A stretch of 14,021 nt of DNA from positions 1 through 14,021 of the forward strand of contig BNUJ01000031.1 of assembly GCA_025997275.1 (NCBI GenBank), given 5' to 3'. This DNA comes from Deferribacterales bacterium. Its GTDB lineage: Bacteria; Chrysiogenota; Deferribacteres; Deferribacterales; JAISNW01. The position numbers and the translations under genes were made by a program. Positions 1 to 7,129 of this stretch are shown here, one piece after another (position 1 is the first letter of the stretch; every line of letters starts with the position of its first letter). The notes beneath the pieces were generated by a model. The model did no database searches. It had not been told where the DNA came from and saw only the letters and a program-made list of their open reading frames with translations.

Positions 1-49
1 CCTTTGCTTGTCCCCCAACATAATGCCTATACCTAAAAAGAATGCCATT
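1..49 (-). CDS. Possible N-terminal fragment of a membrane protein, cut by the left edge
   Basis: On the minus strand an ATG at position 49 is preceded by AGGA about seven bases upstream and opens a frame that runs off the window. It encodes about 16 residues, starting MAFFLGIGIMLGDKQR, and is hydrophobic at first. The same frame is open for more than 30 codons upstream of this ATG, so the true start could lie further right, up to about position 140. With only a few residues visible no family can be named, and the frame could be accidental. It would be the next leftward gene after the flavin-reductase-like gene. Confidence 0.2.
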
Positions 50-148
50 ATAGTTCCTATATGGGAAATATGATATTGACACTCATAATGCAACCTAGCA
101 GTGATGAGGTGTTTATAACGGCACTTACACGTCAAATAACGCGGAGAC

Positions 149-164
149 CGTGCTATACTGCACG
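149..164 (-). terminator. Short hairpin just after the flavin-reductase-like gene
   Basis: CGTGC and GCACG pair as a five-base stem around a six-base loop, starting about ten bases beyond the leftward stop codon at 174. No run of T follows the stem in the direction of transcription, so it is at best a weak or factor-assisted terminator. It may instead be chance. Confidence 0.25.
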
Positions 165-173
165 TGATATTTG

Positions 174-707
174 CTATTTCTTTGCCCAAACGTGGGTAAT
201 ATCCCCGAATACTATTTTGCGATAAGCTTTTTCCTCTCTATATGCTTCGTTTATATAGTTTTTCGTCTCTTGCTTGCAAAAATAATCTGGAAGACCGGGG
301 ATAAGTGCCGTTAGACTGCATTCAATAACTAGTTTAGCCTCTCTGAAAGACATATCGCTAGAGGGAGTTTGAATACTCGTCAACTCAACCTCTCTCATCT
401 TGTCGCTGTCTCTACCAGTTTTGCTCCCCAAAAAGAGCATTTTTTCTTTATATTTTTGTGGGAAGTAAGACAACGTATATGTTTGCTCCTTTTGAATGAG
501 TTCAAGCGTGTAGCGGTCTTCTCTAATAAAACACCAAGTGGCAGGTTTCCTAAAAATAAGCCCAAAGCCACCCCCGCTACCCACCATAGAATTATAATGT
601 TCTTGCTTGCCCGCAGTGATAGCGTATAAATCTTTCCCCGTCAGTGTAAATACGTTATCAGATATTGCCTCTGGAGAAATTTCCTTAAATAACTGCTCAA
701 AACTCAT
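174..707 (-). CDS. Flavin reductase-like, FMN-binding domain protein
   Basis: This is a 177-residue protein resembling the small flavin reductase / flavoredoxin family, split-barrel proteins that bind FMN and transfer electrons from NAD(P)H or ferredoxin-type donors. It is presumably cytosolic, since no signal peptide or membrane segment is visible. The family signature is seen near residues 23-60: a short TGKDLYAITAG strand, the HYNSM segment and a glycine-rich turn (VGSGGGFG), followed by a strand with FIREDRYTLEL and TYTLSYFP near 60-82. The open frame extends 36 codons further upstream. I chose the ATG at 707 because GGAGG lies eight to ten bases before it and the homologous region starts right after it. 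The gene diverges from the methyltransferase at 829 across 121 bp, where no strong leftward promoter is visible (TGGCAA at 769-774 with ACTATA at 744-749 gives a 19-bp spacer). The exact substrate or redox partner cannot be told. Confidence 0.8.
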   Translation of the reverse strand: MSFEQLFKEISPEAISDNVFTLTGKDLYAITAGKQEHYNSMVGSGGGFGLIFRKPATWCFIREDRYTLELIQKEQTYTLSYFPQKYKEKMLFLGSKTGRDSDKMREVELTSIQTPSSDMSFREAKLVIECSLTALIPGLPDYFCKQETKNYINEAYREEKAYRKIVFGDITHVWAKK

Positions 708-793
708 CTCTCTTGCCTCCCATAATGAAATATAGAGGATATTACTATATTTTATGGAAATAAGAAAGTGGCAATTTAATTGCACCCTCAAAT

Positions 794-820
794 TTGACAG
801 ACAACGCCAATTCATATAAC
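794..820 (+). promoter_or_regulatory. Promoter for the methyltransferase gene, possibly leaderless
   Basis: A perfect -35 hexamer TTGACA (794-799) and a TATAAC -10 (815-820) are separated by 15 bp, slightly short of the ideal 17. Transcription would begin at about 827-829, that is, at the ATG of the following gene. That gene has no Shine-Dalgarno site, which fits a leaderless mRNA. The start site is inferred, not seen. Confidence 0.4.
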
Positions 821-828
821 CTTACATT

Positions 829-1968
829 ATGAATAAAGCAGTTATGAAAGAAAGCTACGGGAACACCTTTCTCTCACATATACCACTAACTTACAAGGAT
901 AGTGATACGGTGAGTGGACTATCTGCATACGCCTTACTAAAAGAATTGTTACAGTGTATGCCACCTGATGAAATATTGAATAGACTTTTCATACATAAAG
1001 GCACATTTCTTCGCTGGCTGAAACTAGAAAATGTGCCCGATAACTACTACAACGACATAAACCACTTACTCGGTAGCAAATATTCAGTAAAAGATTCATA
1101 TAGAGCGCGCGACCAGTTCTTTACAACTCCTGTAGCGGCTCAATATTGTTATGATAAGACCATTGAGGTGTTGAATACACTTGAAATAAACTCGTCTGAA
1201 TACACTTTTATAGAACCATCTGCTGGATGCTGTAATTTTTATAGAATTTTACCAAAATCAAGAAGGATTGGTATTGATATAGAACCTGAGGGTGAACTGG
1301 CGCCTGAACTAACTAAGATAAATTATCTTGACTATAACCCAAAGACGGCGGGGAAATACATAGTCATAGGCAACCCACCTTTTGGCTTGCGCGGAAATCT
1401 AGCGTTGCGTTTTGTCAACCATTCTTATGGCTTTGCCGACATGGTGGCTTTCATACTGCCACCACTCTTTGATAGCACAGGTAAAGGCGTTCCTATGACA
1501 CGCGTTCGTGGCTATAAGCTTGCACATACTGAAAAGTTGCCTTTGGATTCGTTTTGCTATCCCAACGGAGAGCCTGTAGAAGTAGCCACTATATTTCAAG
1601 TATGGACTAAAGTCAATATAGAGAAAGTAGCGATAACGCCTAAAAAGCAATGCAAAAGTTTTATGCGGGTCTATTCCCTGTCAGACGGAGGCACACCCTC
1701 GTCAACTAGAAATAAGAATATGCTTGATAAATGTGATGTTTATCTGCCGTCAACCTGTTTTTCAGGTATGCGGGCGTATATTAGCTTTGAAGAACTGCCA
1801 AACAGACGTGGCTATGGCGTAGTGTTTCTTAAAAATAAAAAGGAGCTAAAAGAGCTGTTTTTCACGCTTAATTGGCAAGAGGTAGCCTTTTTGTCCACAA
1901 ACAGTGCTGTGAATCTCAGAACTGACCTTATAGAAAATGAGTTAATAAAGCGAGGATTTTATAGCTAA
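829..1968 (+). CDS. N6-adenine-type DNA methyltransferase (NPPF class)
   Basis: This 379-residue, SAM-dependent methyltransferase probably methylates the exocyclic amino group of adenine in DNA. A DQFFTTP segment (95-101), common just ahead of motif I in DNA adenine methylases, is followed by motif I EPSAG (129-133), an acidic motif II within GIDIEP (148-153) and the catalytic motif IV NPPF (182-185). The first 90 residues hold no domain I recognise, and the C-terminal 150 residues may be a target-recognition part. The ATG at 829 is the first start possible after an in-frame stop at 817-819. Neither it nor the ATG at 844 has a ribosome binding site. No restriction endonuclease partner is visible nearby, so it is a solitary methylase or acts with the TcmP and DUF5131 genes that follow after a 92-bp gap. 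Arginine codons are mixed (7 of 18 AGA). A cytosine-N4 specificity cannot be excluded from the motif alone. Confidence 0.85.
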   Translation: MNKAVMKESYGNTFLSHIPLTYKDSDTVSGLSAYALLKELLQCMPPDEILNRLFIHKGTFLRWLKLENVPDNYYNDINHLLGSKYSVKDSYRARDQFFTTPVAAQYCYDKTIEVLNTLEINSSEYTFIEPSAGCCNFYRILPKSRRIGIDIEPEGELAPELTKINYLDYNPKTAGKYIVIGNPPFGLRGNLALRFVNHSYGFADMVAFILPPLFDSTGKGVPMTRVRGYKLAHTEKLPLDSFCYPNGEPVEVATIFQVWTKVNIEKVAITPKKQCKSFMRVYSLSDGGTPSSTRNKNMLDKCDVYLPSTCFSGMRAYISFEELPNRRGYGVVFLKNKKELKELFFTLNWQEVAFLSTNSAVNLRTDLIENELIKRGFYS

Positions 1969-1994
1969 CCAAAGCCAAATACCCCGTAAATTCT

Positions 1995-2011
1995 GGCTAA
2001 AGTTTATAGCC
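1995..2011 (+). other. Small stem-loop between the methyltransferase and tcmP genes
   Basis: GGCTA and TAGCC form a five-base stem with a seven-base loop, 27 bases after the methyltransferase stop. There is no proper T run behind it, so it may attenuate rather than end transcription, or may mean nothing. No promoter consensus stands out between it and the next start at 2061. Confidence 0.2.
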
Positions 2012-2060
2012 TGATTTGCCGATTAGACGAGACAAGTTTGAGATAAACGAGGTCATAGGT

Positions 2061-3143
2061 ATGAATACAAGAAAGGAATTTAGAGAACACAGCCAACTGA
2101 AAGTTAAGCTCTATGAGTCATACCTAAGAAGATATTTACTGATTTTAGGACAAGTGAAGCACGTAAAGAAAATCGCAATTTATGAACCTTTTGCTGGACC
2201 TGGCAAGCATGACAACGGAGAGGATGGAAGTCCATTAGTTGCGTGGAAAATAATCAACGAAACAAAATGCCACTCAAGCATACAAAAAAGCAACCCTAAT
2301 ATACAGCTAGAACTATGGCTAAACGATGAAAATAAAGATTATACTGATGAACTAAAGGGGTTGCTGAACCCACCAGAAAAACACAACATCCATATTCATA
2401 ACTGGACAGCCAACGAATTTTGTGAGCGATTATTGCATGCTCCAACTAACGGTGATACTCACAAACTATGGTTCATAGACCCGTTTGGCTACACTCAAAT
2501 CGACTATTCCGTTATAGACAATTTGCTATCGCAACCACATACTGAATGCTTTTTGTTTGTCCCTTTGTCTCATATCAATAGATTTATAAACTCCGCAACA
2601 AAACAGTCTGACCCTGCCCACAAGTTTCTTCAATGGAGAGGCATAACAAATAATATAGACAGCATAGAGTCTTTTGCTGAATGCGTAGAAAAATCTTTTA
2701 GAGGAGTCAACAGATACTGTTATAAGTTTGAATTAAAACATAATCAAAATAGATACTATCTCTATTTTATTACTTCTCATATATTTGGGGCACAGAAATT
2801 TTTAGAAGCAAGAGATGCAATTCTCGTGTACGAGATTTCGCAGGGCGTGATATCGTCAGATGAGGCAAAAAGAGTATATGACAAAGAAATGGAGCTTAGA
2901 TTTGAACCGAAATTAAAAGAATTTTTGAAGACTAAGCGAGATAATTTGGACATCTATAGTTTCAGTATAGAGAGCGGTTTTTTGCCACGTATAACAAACT
3001 CAATATTGAAAAAACTGGAAAAGGTTGCTCAATTAGACATTAGAGACATTGGACCGCCGACTGGCAAAACTCGAAGAAAAGGCGCATTTTATATCTACAA
3101 GGACGTTGGACTTAAAATAGAGGTGACTTGGAATGGCAACTAA
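2061..3143 (+). CDS. tcmP: Three-Cys-motif partner protein TcmP
   Basis: This 360-residue protein matches the TcmP family, named because its genes sit beside genes for DUF5131/Gp37-Gp68 three-Cys-motif proteins, as here. Visible marks are the EHSQLK...YLRRYLLIL helix (9-29), YEPFAGPG (41-48), GSPL (56-59), WFIDPFG (137-143) and FLFVPLSHINRF (155-166), with a helical C-terminal third. YEPFAGPG and IDPFG resemble motifs I and IV of SAM methyltransferases, so a Rossmann methyltransferase-like fold is likely, but activity is unproven. The frame is open from a TTG at 2016. I prefer the ATG at 2061, which has GAGGT at 2049-2053. The last 11 bases overlap the DUF5131 gene, implying translational coupling. 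Fourteen of 18 arginines use AGA, unlike the housekeeping genes here, which suggests transfer. The biological role is unknown. Confidence 0.85.
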   Translation: MNTRKEFREHSQLKVKLYESYLRRYLLILGQVKHVKKIAIYEPFAGPGKHDNGEDGSPLVAWKIINETKCHSSIQKSNPNIQLELWLNDENKDYTDELKGLLNPPEKHNIHIHNWTANEFCERLLHAPTNGDTHKLWFIDPFGYTQIDYSVIDNLLSQPHTECFLFVPLSHINRFINSATKQSDPAHKFLQWRGITNNIDSIESFAECVEKSFRGVNRYCYKFELKHNQNRYYLYFITSHIFGAQKFLEARDAILVYEISQGVISSDEAKRVYDKEMELRFEPKLKEFLKTKRDNLDIYSFSIESGFLPRITNSILKKLEKVAQLDIRDIGPPTGKTRRKGAFYIYKDVGLKIEVTWNGN

Positions 3144-3882
3144 AATAGAGTGGACTGAAGAAACTTGGAATCCTATAACGGGCTGCACAAGACAGAGTGC
3201 AGGGTGCCAGCATTGTTATGCCGAGATAATGGCTCGTCGCCTACAAGCAATGAAAACTAAAGGCTATGAAAATGGCTTTAAGCTTACATTGCACCCAGAA
3301 CGCCTAAAAGAACCACTTTCAAGGCGAATCCCTACATCTTATTTTGTGAATTCAATGAGCGACTTATTCCATGAGGATGTCTCGTTTGATTTTATTGATA
3401 AGATTTTTGACGTTATCTGTCAAACACCAAAACACCACTATCAAATACTCACAAAGCGTGCAGAGATAATGCACAATTATTTTAACTTACGCAAAGTGCC
3501 TGACAATGTATGGGTAGGCGTGACTGTTGAAGATAAAAAGAATGGCGTTCCCCGTATGGATTGTCTTCGTGAAATTGATGCAAACATTAGATTTATCTCA
3601 GCTGAACCCTTACTAGAGGATTTAGGAGAATTAAACCTCAACGGCATACACTGGGTTATAGTCGGTGGCGAAAGTGGCGTTAGCGCACGCCCTATGGATG
3701 CATCTTGGGCGTTAAACATTAAAGACCAATGCGAACAAAAAGGTGTAAATTTCTTCTTTAAGCAATGGGGAACTTGGGGCGCGGACAAAAAAAGAGGCTC
3801 AAAAAAAGAAAATGGACGAATACTTCAAGGTAGGGAGTGGAACGAAATGCCTTCCGCCCATACCGAACGAACATTTGTCTAA
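3133..3882 (+). CDS. DUF5131 (phage Gp37/Gp68) three-Cys-motif protein, radical-SAM-like
   Basis: This 249-residue protein belongs to the DUF5131 family, first described from phage Gp37/Gp68. Three cysteines C18, C25 and C28 (C-x6-C-x2-C, in TWNPITGC followed by GCQHCY) could hold an iron-sulfur cluster like that of radical SAM enzymes, although the spacing differs from the classic C-x3-C-x2-C. Other conserved pieces are FVNSMSDLFH (71-80), YQILTKR (103-109), WVGVTVE (127-133), ISAEPLL (155-161), VIVGGESG (175-182) and FFFKQWG (207-213). These span the whole usual family length, so the gene looks intact. GAGGTG at 3120-3125 gives a good ribosome site for the ATG at 3133, inside the end of tcmP. 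The substrate is unknown; a nucleic acid is a reasonable guess given the methyltransferase upstream. Its stop lies only 10 bp from the convergent trkH stop, with no terminator between. Arginine codons look like the host's (3 of 16 AGA). Confidence 0.88.
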   Translation: MATKIEWTEETWNPITGCTRQSAGCQHCYAEIMARRLQAMKTKGYENGFKLTLHPERLKEPLSRRIPTSYFVNSMSDLFHEDVSFDFIDKIFDVICQTPKHHYQILTKRAEIMHNYFNLRKVPDNVWVGVTVEDKKNGVPRMDCLREIDANIRFISAEPLLEDLGELNLNGIHWVIVGGESGVSARPMDASWALNIKDQCEQKGVNFFFKQWGTWGADKKRGSKKENGRILQGREWNEMPSAHTERTFV

Positions 3883-3892
3883 CCCACTGTAT

Positions 3893-5353
3893 TCATTTAT
3901 TCCGCCAAAAGAATGGTGTCAGCAGCGCATAGAACGTGTATAGCTCCAGTCTGCCAACTATCATAGCTAGTCCGAACAGGCACTTCACATACCACGGATA
4001 AAATGAATAGTCGCAACCAGGACCGATTTCTGGACCTATGCCCATCCCCACGTTGCCTACCATAGCCAATGCGCTCACAAGAGCTGTTCGTATGCTGACC
4101 CCCGCTAGCGATGCCCCCGCCGCCACAAACAGCACGGTAAATAGGTATAATATAAAGAAGCCCGATACTGAATAGACCGCCTCTTTTGGCACAGATGCGC
4201 CGTTCAGTCGCAACGGAAAAACTCCATGCGGATGCAAAAGTCTACGGATTTCAATCATCGCCTGCTTAAATATCACTACTAGGCGCACCACCTTGACTCC
4301 GCCAGCGGTGGAGCCTGAACAGCCCCCTATAAAATACAGCATAAACAGGACAAATTGTGCTATCGGTGCCCAGACGCTATAGTCTGCTATACTAAAGCCC
4401 GTTGTGCTTAATATTGAGGATACGTGGAAGAAGCCATTACGCACAGAATCGGCAATACTATCGTAAGAGCCACTTATATAGGTAGCCGTAGCCACCACCA
4501 TAGATGCCACTATTGTAATGAGTAGATACGCTTTTAATTCGGAATTCTTGAAAACTTTGTCAAGTTTGCCACTGAACAAGTTAAAGTATAGGGGGAAGCT
4601 CGCCCCAGCGCAGAGCATTGCAATAATCATTATCCAGTGAATATAGTGCGATTCATAAAAGCCCACACCTTGCGAGTGCGGTGCCAGCCCGCCGGATGCC
4701 ACCACGCTGAACGAATAGAGTATAGCCTCAAACATAGGCATCCCCGTAGCGCGTAGCAACATTACGACAACTATTGTGAAAGACAGATATATAAACCATA
4801 GATATCGCGCTGTTTCGGCTATCCGCGAGGTCATTTTCAGCCCCTCTACTCCGTGCTGTTCAGCCTTCATCAGCTGTAGCCCGCCAATACCGAAAAAGGG
4901 TAGTAGCGCGACCGTCAGCATAATAATTCCCATCCCCCCAAGCCAATGGCTCAAAGCACGCCAAAGGAGCATTGACGGGTGGACAACCGCAAGATTGCTG
5001 ATAATACTAGCTCCTGTGCAGGTGATACCACTGGCAGCCTCAAAGAATGCATCGCTTGCCGTCTTGATTGTGCCCGACAGGTAGTAGGGGAGTGCTGCAA
5101 ATAGCGACAAGCCCAGCCATACCGAAAAGACTAACAGAAAGCTATCCCGCACAGACAGTTGCTTGAATCGCACCTTATGGGTAATTGTTAATCCCAACAC
5201 TGCAACAGTAATTAGAGCGATATACGTAAGCTCAAAGCCACGAATTACGCTATCTGCGCCTGTGGAAAGAGCCATGATGAATGGCGGCAACATAAAAGCT
5301 GATAGTATGATTGCGACTAGCGCAAATACGCGGATTATGATTTTAGCGTGCAT
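3893..5353 (-). CDS. trkH: Trk-type potassium uptake channel subunit TrkH
   Basis: This 486-residue integral inner-membrane protein of the TrkH/KtrB superfamily moves K+ into the cell. The four repeated pore loops with their selectivity-filter glycines are all visible: GITCTGAS (109-116), VVASGGLA (217-224), STTGFS (317-322) and GNVGMGIGP (433-441). The conserved GGCSGSTAGGVKVVR (343-357) and the C-terminal MIVGRLELYT segment are also present. Length is normal for TrkH and the protein appears complete. The ATG at 5353 comes four bases after the trkA stop. The only purine-rich site (GAGGAG) is about 16 bases upstream, within the end of trkA, so translation is probably coupled. The gene is the last of a leftward operon with trkA and a small unknown gene. 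Its 3' end faces the DUF5131 gene. Confidence 0.95.
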   Translation of the reverse strand: MHAKIIIRVFALVAIILSAFMLPPFIMALSTGADSVIRGFELTYIALITVAVLGLTITHKVRFKQLSVRDSFLLVFSVWLGLSLFAALPYYLSGTIKTASDAFFEAASGITCTGASIISNLAVVHPSMLLWRALSHWLGGMGIIMLTVALLPFFGIGGLQLMKAEQHGVEGLKMTSRIAETARYLWFIYLSFTIVVVMLLRATGMPMFEAILYSFSVVASGGLAPHSQGVGFYESHYIHWIMIIAMLCAGASFPLYFNLFSGKLDKVFKNSELKAYLLITIVASMVVATATYISGSYDSIADSVRNGFFHVSSILSTTGFSIADYSVWAPIAQFVLFMLYFIGGCSGSTAGGVKVVRLVVIFKQAMIEIRRLLHPHGVFPLRLNGASVPKEAVYSVSGFFILYLFTVLFVAAGASLAGVSIRTALVSALAMVGNVGMGIGPEIGPGCDYSFYPWYVKCLFGLAMIVGRLELYTFYALLTPFFWRNK

Positions 5354-5357
5354 TATG

Positions 5358-6698
5358 TTAGACCAACATCTCCTCGAGAGCGGCGATGCTATCTCTCAGC
5401 ACAAAGAATACAGCTTTATCATTACCCATTAGGATGGAGTTTCCGTCCGGGATAGTGCTCGCATTGGCACGCGTAATGGCGACTACTAGACAGCCTCTTG
5501 GGAAATGAATATCTTTTACGGCTTTGCCGACTATTGGGGCGTTTTCAGCAATCTTTACCTGTATAGCCTCTGCACGCCCCTCAAATATGGAGCGGACTGT
5601 GTTGACGCCCCCGCGTCTGATATATTTTAATATGCTATTAACGGCGCATACCTTGGGGCTGACAACTGAGTTGATGCCGATATTGCCCGCAATGGTCACA
5701 TAGCTGGAGTTCTCCACTAGCGCGACCGCGCGTTTAACGCCTAGATGTTTCATGTATATGCCACTCAAAATGTTTAATTCCTCGTTAGACGTGCAGGATA
5801 TAACCGCATCCGCATCAGCAATCTGTTCATCAGCTTGTATCTGTGTATCGGACACATTACCATTCAATATCAGCGCATCTGGCAAGCGTTCTGACAGAAA
5901 TTTGCACCTGTCGTAGTCTTTATCTATAAATGTGACGGAGCGTCCGCGACTCATCAACATTTCCGCCAGCATTACACCTATATTTGAACCACCTACTACT
6001 AATAGCTTGCGCAGGCTATCTTGCTTTACTCCGAATATCTTAGATAGTCTACGGAATGTTTTTCTAATAGAGACAACATAGACGTGGTCGCCCGCTTCAA
6101 CCTTGAAGTCGCCGTCAGGTATTATCAGCTCACCGCCACGCACAACGCCCGCTATAATAAAATTTTCTGCAATCCCCGTGCGAACCTCTTTGATAGTTTT
6201 GCTCGCCACGTAGTCTCGTTCGCCTACGTCATATTCGCGAATTTGCACATCTGTGCCATCAAATATTGTAATTGAGCGGTCCGCACCCTGTTCTACCGTG
6301 TGCAACACTTCAACTGCAGCTTCATAGTCAGGGTTCACGAAACAGTCTACTCCTGCAAACCCTGTGGCAAATGCACTGCTTTCTGAATAGTGAATATTGT
6401 GGATTCGTGCGATTTTAATGGGAACATCATAGATTGATGATACAAGGAAACAGGCGATAAGGTTGACTTCATCGTCCGAAGTAACTGCTATAAACATACT
6501 GGTTTCTTCAATGCCCGCCTTTTTCAGAAACTTTTCATCCGTAGCATCCCCTACGAGGACAGCTACGTCCAGCGAGCTTGAAATGTTTTTGACAACATCG
6601 GGGTTATTATCTATCAGGACAATATCCTTGCCCTCATCTGCCAACTGACGGGCTATCGCCAGCCCAACCTCCCCTGCACCTACAACGATTATACGCAT
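5358..6698 (-). CDS. trkA: Trk potassium transport regulatory subunit TrkA
   Basis: This 446-residue cytosolic subunit binds NAD(H) or nucleotides and gates TrkH. It is a tandem of two RCK units. The first Rossmann glycine motif is GAGEVG (7-12), with the acidic end of strand two in LIDNN. The second is GGSNIG (about 236-241), followed by FIDKD. A C-terminal RCK_C subdomain follows each. The frame is open upstream to a TTG at 6734, but the ATG at 6698 starts exactly at the family N-terminus MRIIVVGAGEVG. The nearest GAGGT is about 14 bases upstream, so the ribosome site is poorly spaced and the start is chosen by homology. A 67-bp gap separates it from the small gene upstream. The trkH start follows after four bases, and co-transcription is expected. 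Confidence 0.95.
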   Translation of the reverse strand: MRIIVVGAGEVGLAIARQLADEGKDIVLIDNNPDVVKNISSSLDVAVLVGDATDEKFLKKAGIEETSMFIAVTSDDEVNLIACFLVSSIYDVPIKIARIHNIHYSESSAFATGFAGVDCFVNPDYEAAVEVLHTVEQGADRSITIFDGTDVQIREYDVGERDYVASKTIKEVRTGIAENFIIAGVVRGGELIIPDGDFKVEAGDHVYVVSIRKTFRRLSKIFGVKQDSLRKLLVVGGSNIGVMLAEMLMSRGRSVTFIDKDYDRCKFLSERLPDALILNGNVSDTQIQADEQIADADAVISCTSNEELNILSGIYMKHLGVKRAVALVENSSYVTIAGNIGINSVVSPKVCAVNSILKYIRRGGVNTVRSIFEGRAEAIQVKIAENAPIVGKAVKDIHFPRGCLVVAITRANASTIPDGNSILMGNDKAVFFVLRDSIAALEEMLV

Positions 6699-6765
6699 TG
6701 CCCGTATGATATACCTCAATGCAGAATTAGTCAAATTTAGAAAAACATCAGATAACTATTTGTCA

Positions 6766-6984
6766 TTACAGATAAAACTCCAAATCAGTAATAGCCGACT
6801 CGTGTATAATCTTACAAATGCGGAACTCGTCCCGTAAGCGGTAAATGTCTTGCAGGGTTGTTGCGTTATCTGCAAAATATCGCGCCCGCTTAGGATTCAC
6901 ATAGTATTCTTGCACTATCAACTTACGTATCGCTACAGGAGCGGATAGCACCCATTCGGGCAATCTCTTAAATAAACTAACCAT
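6766..6984 (-). CDS. Small unknown protein at the head of the trk operon
   Basis: This 72-residue protein is one I do not recognise. It is mixed-charge and probably mostly helical, with a moderately hydrophobic start (LPEWVLSAPVAIRKLIV, 8-24) that is too polar for a clear membrane span. Evidence that it is real: the ATG at 6984 has GAGGT about seven bases upstream, it lies in the leader of trkA-trkH downstream of a strong promoter, and there is no other use of the space. The position suggests a role connected with potassium transport or simply a passenger of the operon. No cysteine pairs, zinc ligands or DNA-binding signature stand out. Confidence 0.6.
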   Translation of the reverse strand: MVSLFKRLPEWVLSAPVAIRKLIVQEYYVNPKRARYFADNATTLQDIYRLRDEFRICKIIHESAITDLEFYL

Positions 6985-7007
6985 ACCGAAACCTCACATA
7001 ATTTTAT

Positions 7008-7066
7008 AGTAATATTTCACTAGTATTATATAGTGATTTATTATTATAGTCAAGTGAATATTTACT
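7008..7066. repeat. Pair of similar 14-bp dyads bracketing the trk promoter
   Basis: AGTAATATTTCACT (7008-7021) and AGTGAATATTTACT (7053-7066) share the AGT...ACT ends and an AATATTT core shifted by one base. They lie 45 bp apart, one over the expected leftward transcription start and one at the upstream edge of the -35. A third imperfect palindrome, TCACTA (7017-7022) with TAGTGA (7031-7036), surrounds the -10. Together they look like regulator sites that could be bridged by looping. The binding protein is unknown, and AT-rich promoter DNA can produce such matches by chance. Confidence 0.4.
7025..7053 (-). promoter_or_regulatory. Strong sigma-70-type promoter for the small gene - trkA - trkH operon
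   Basis: Read leftward, TTGACT (7053-7048) and a perfect TATAAT (7030-7025) are separated by exactly 17 bp. The start of transcription would fall near 7018, leaving a leader of about 33 bases that carries the GAGGT ribosome site of the gene at 6984. No equally good rightward promoter for the aldolase gene is seen in the same gap. Confidence 0.65.
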
Positions 7067-7129
7067 ATATTGTAAAATTCAATAAAAACGGCTACTCTTA
7101 TCAAAACTATCCAGTGGGAGGGCAGTATT

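Noticed and set aside
829..3882. Classic type II restriction-modification system
   Set aside because: A methylase is present, but neither neighbour shows a nuclease motif such as PD-(D/E)xK or HNH. They match TcmP and DUF5131 instead.
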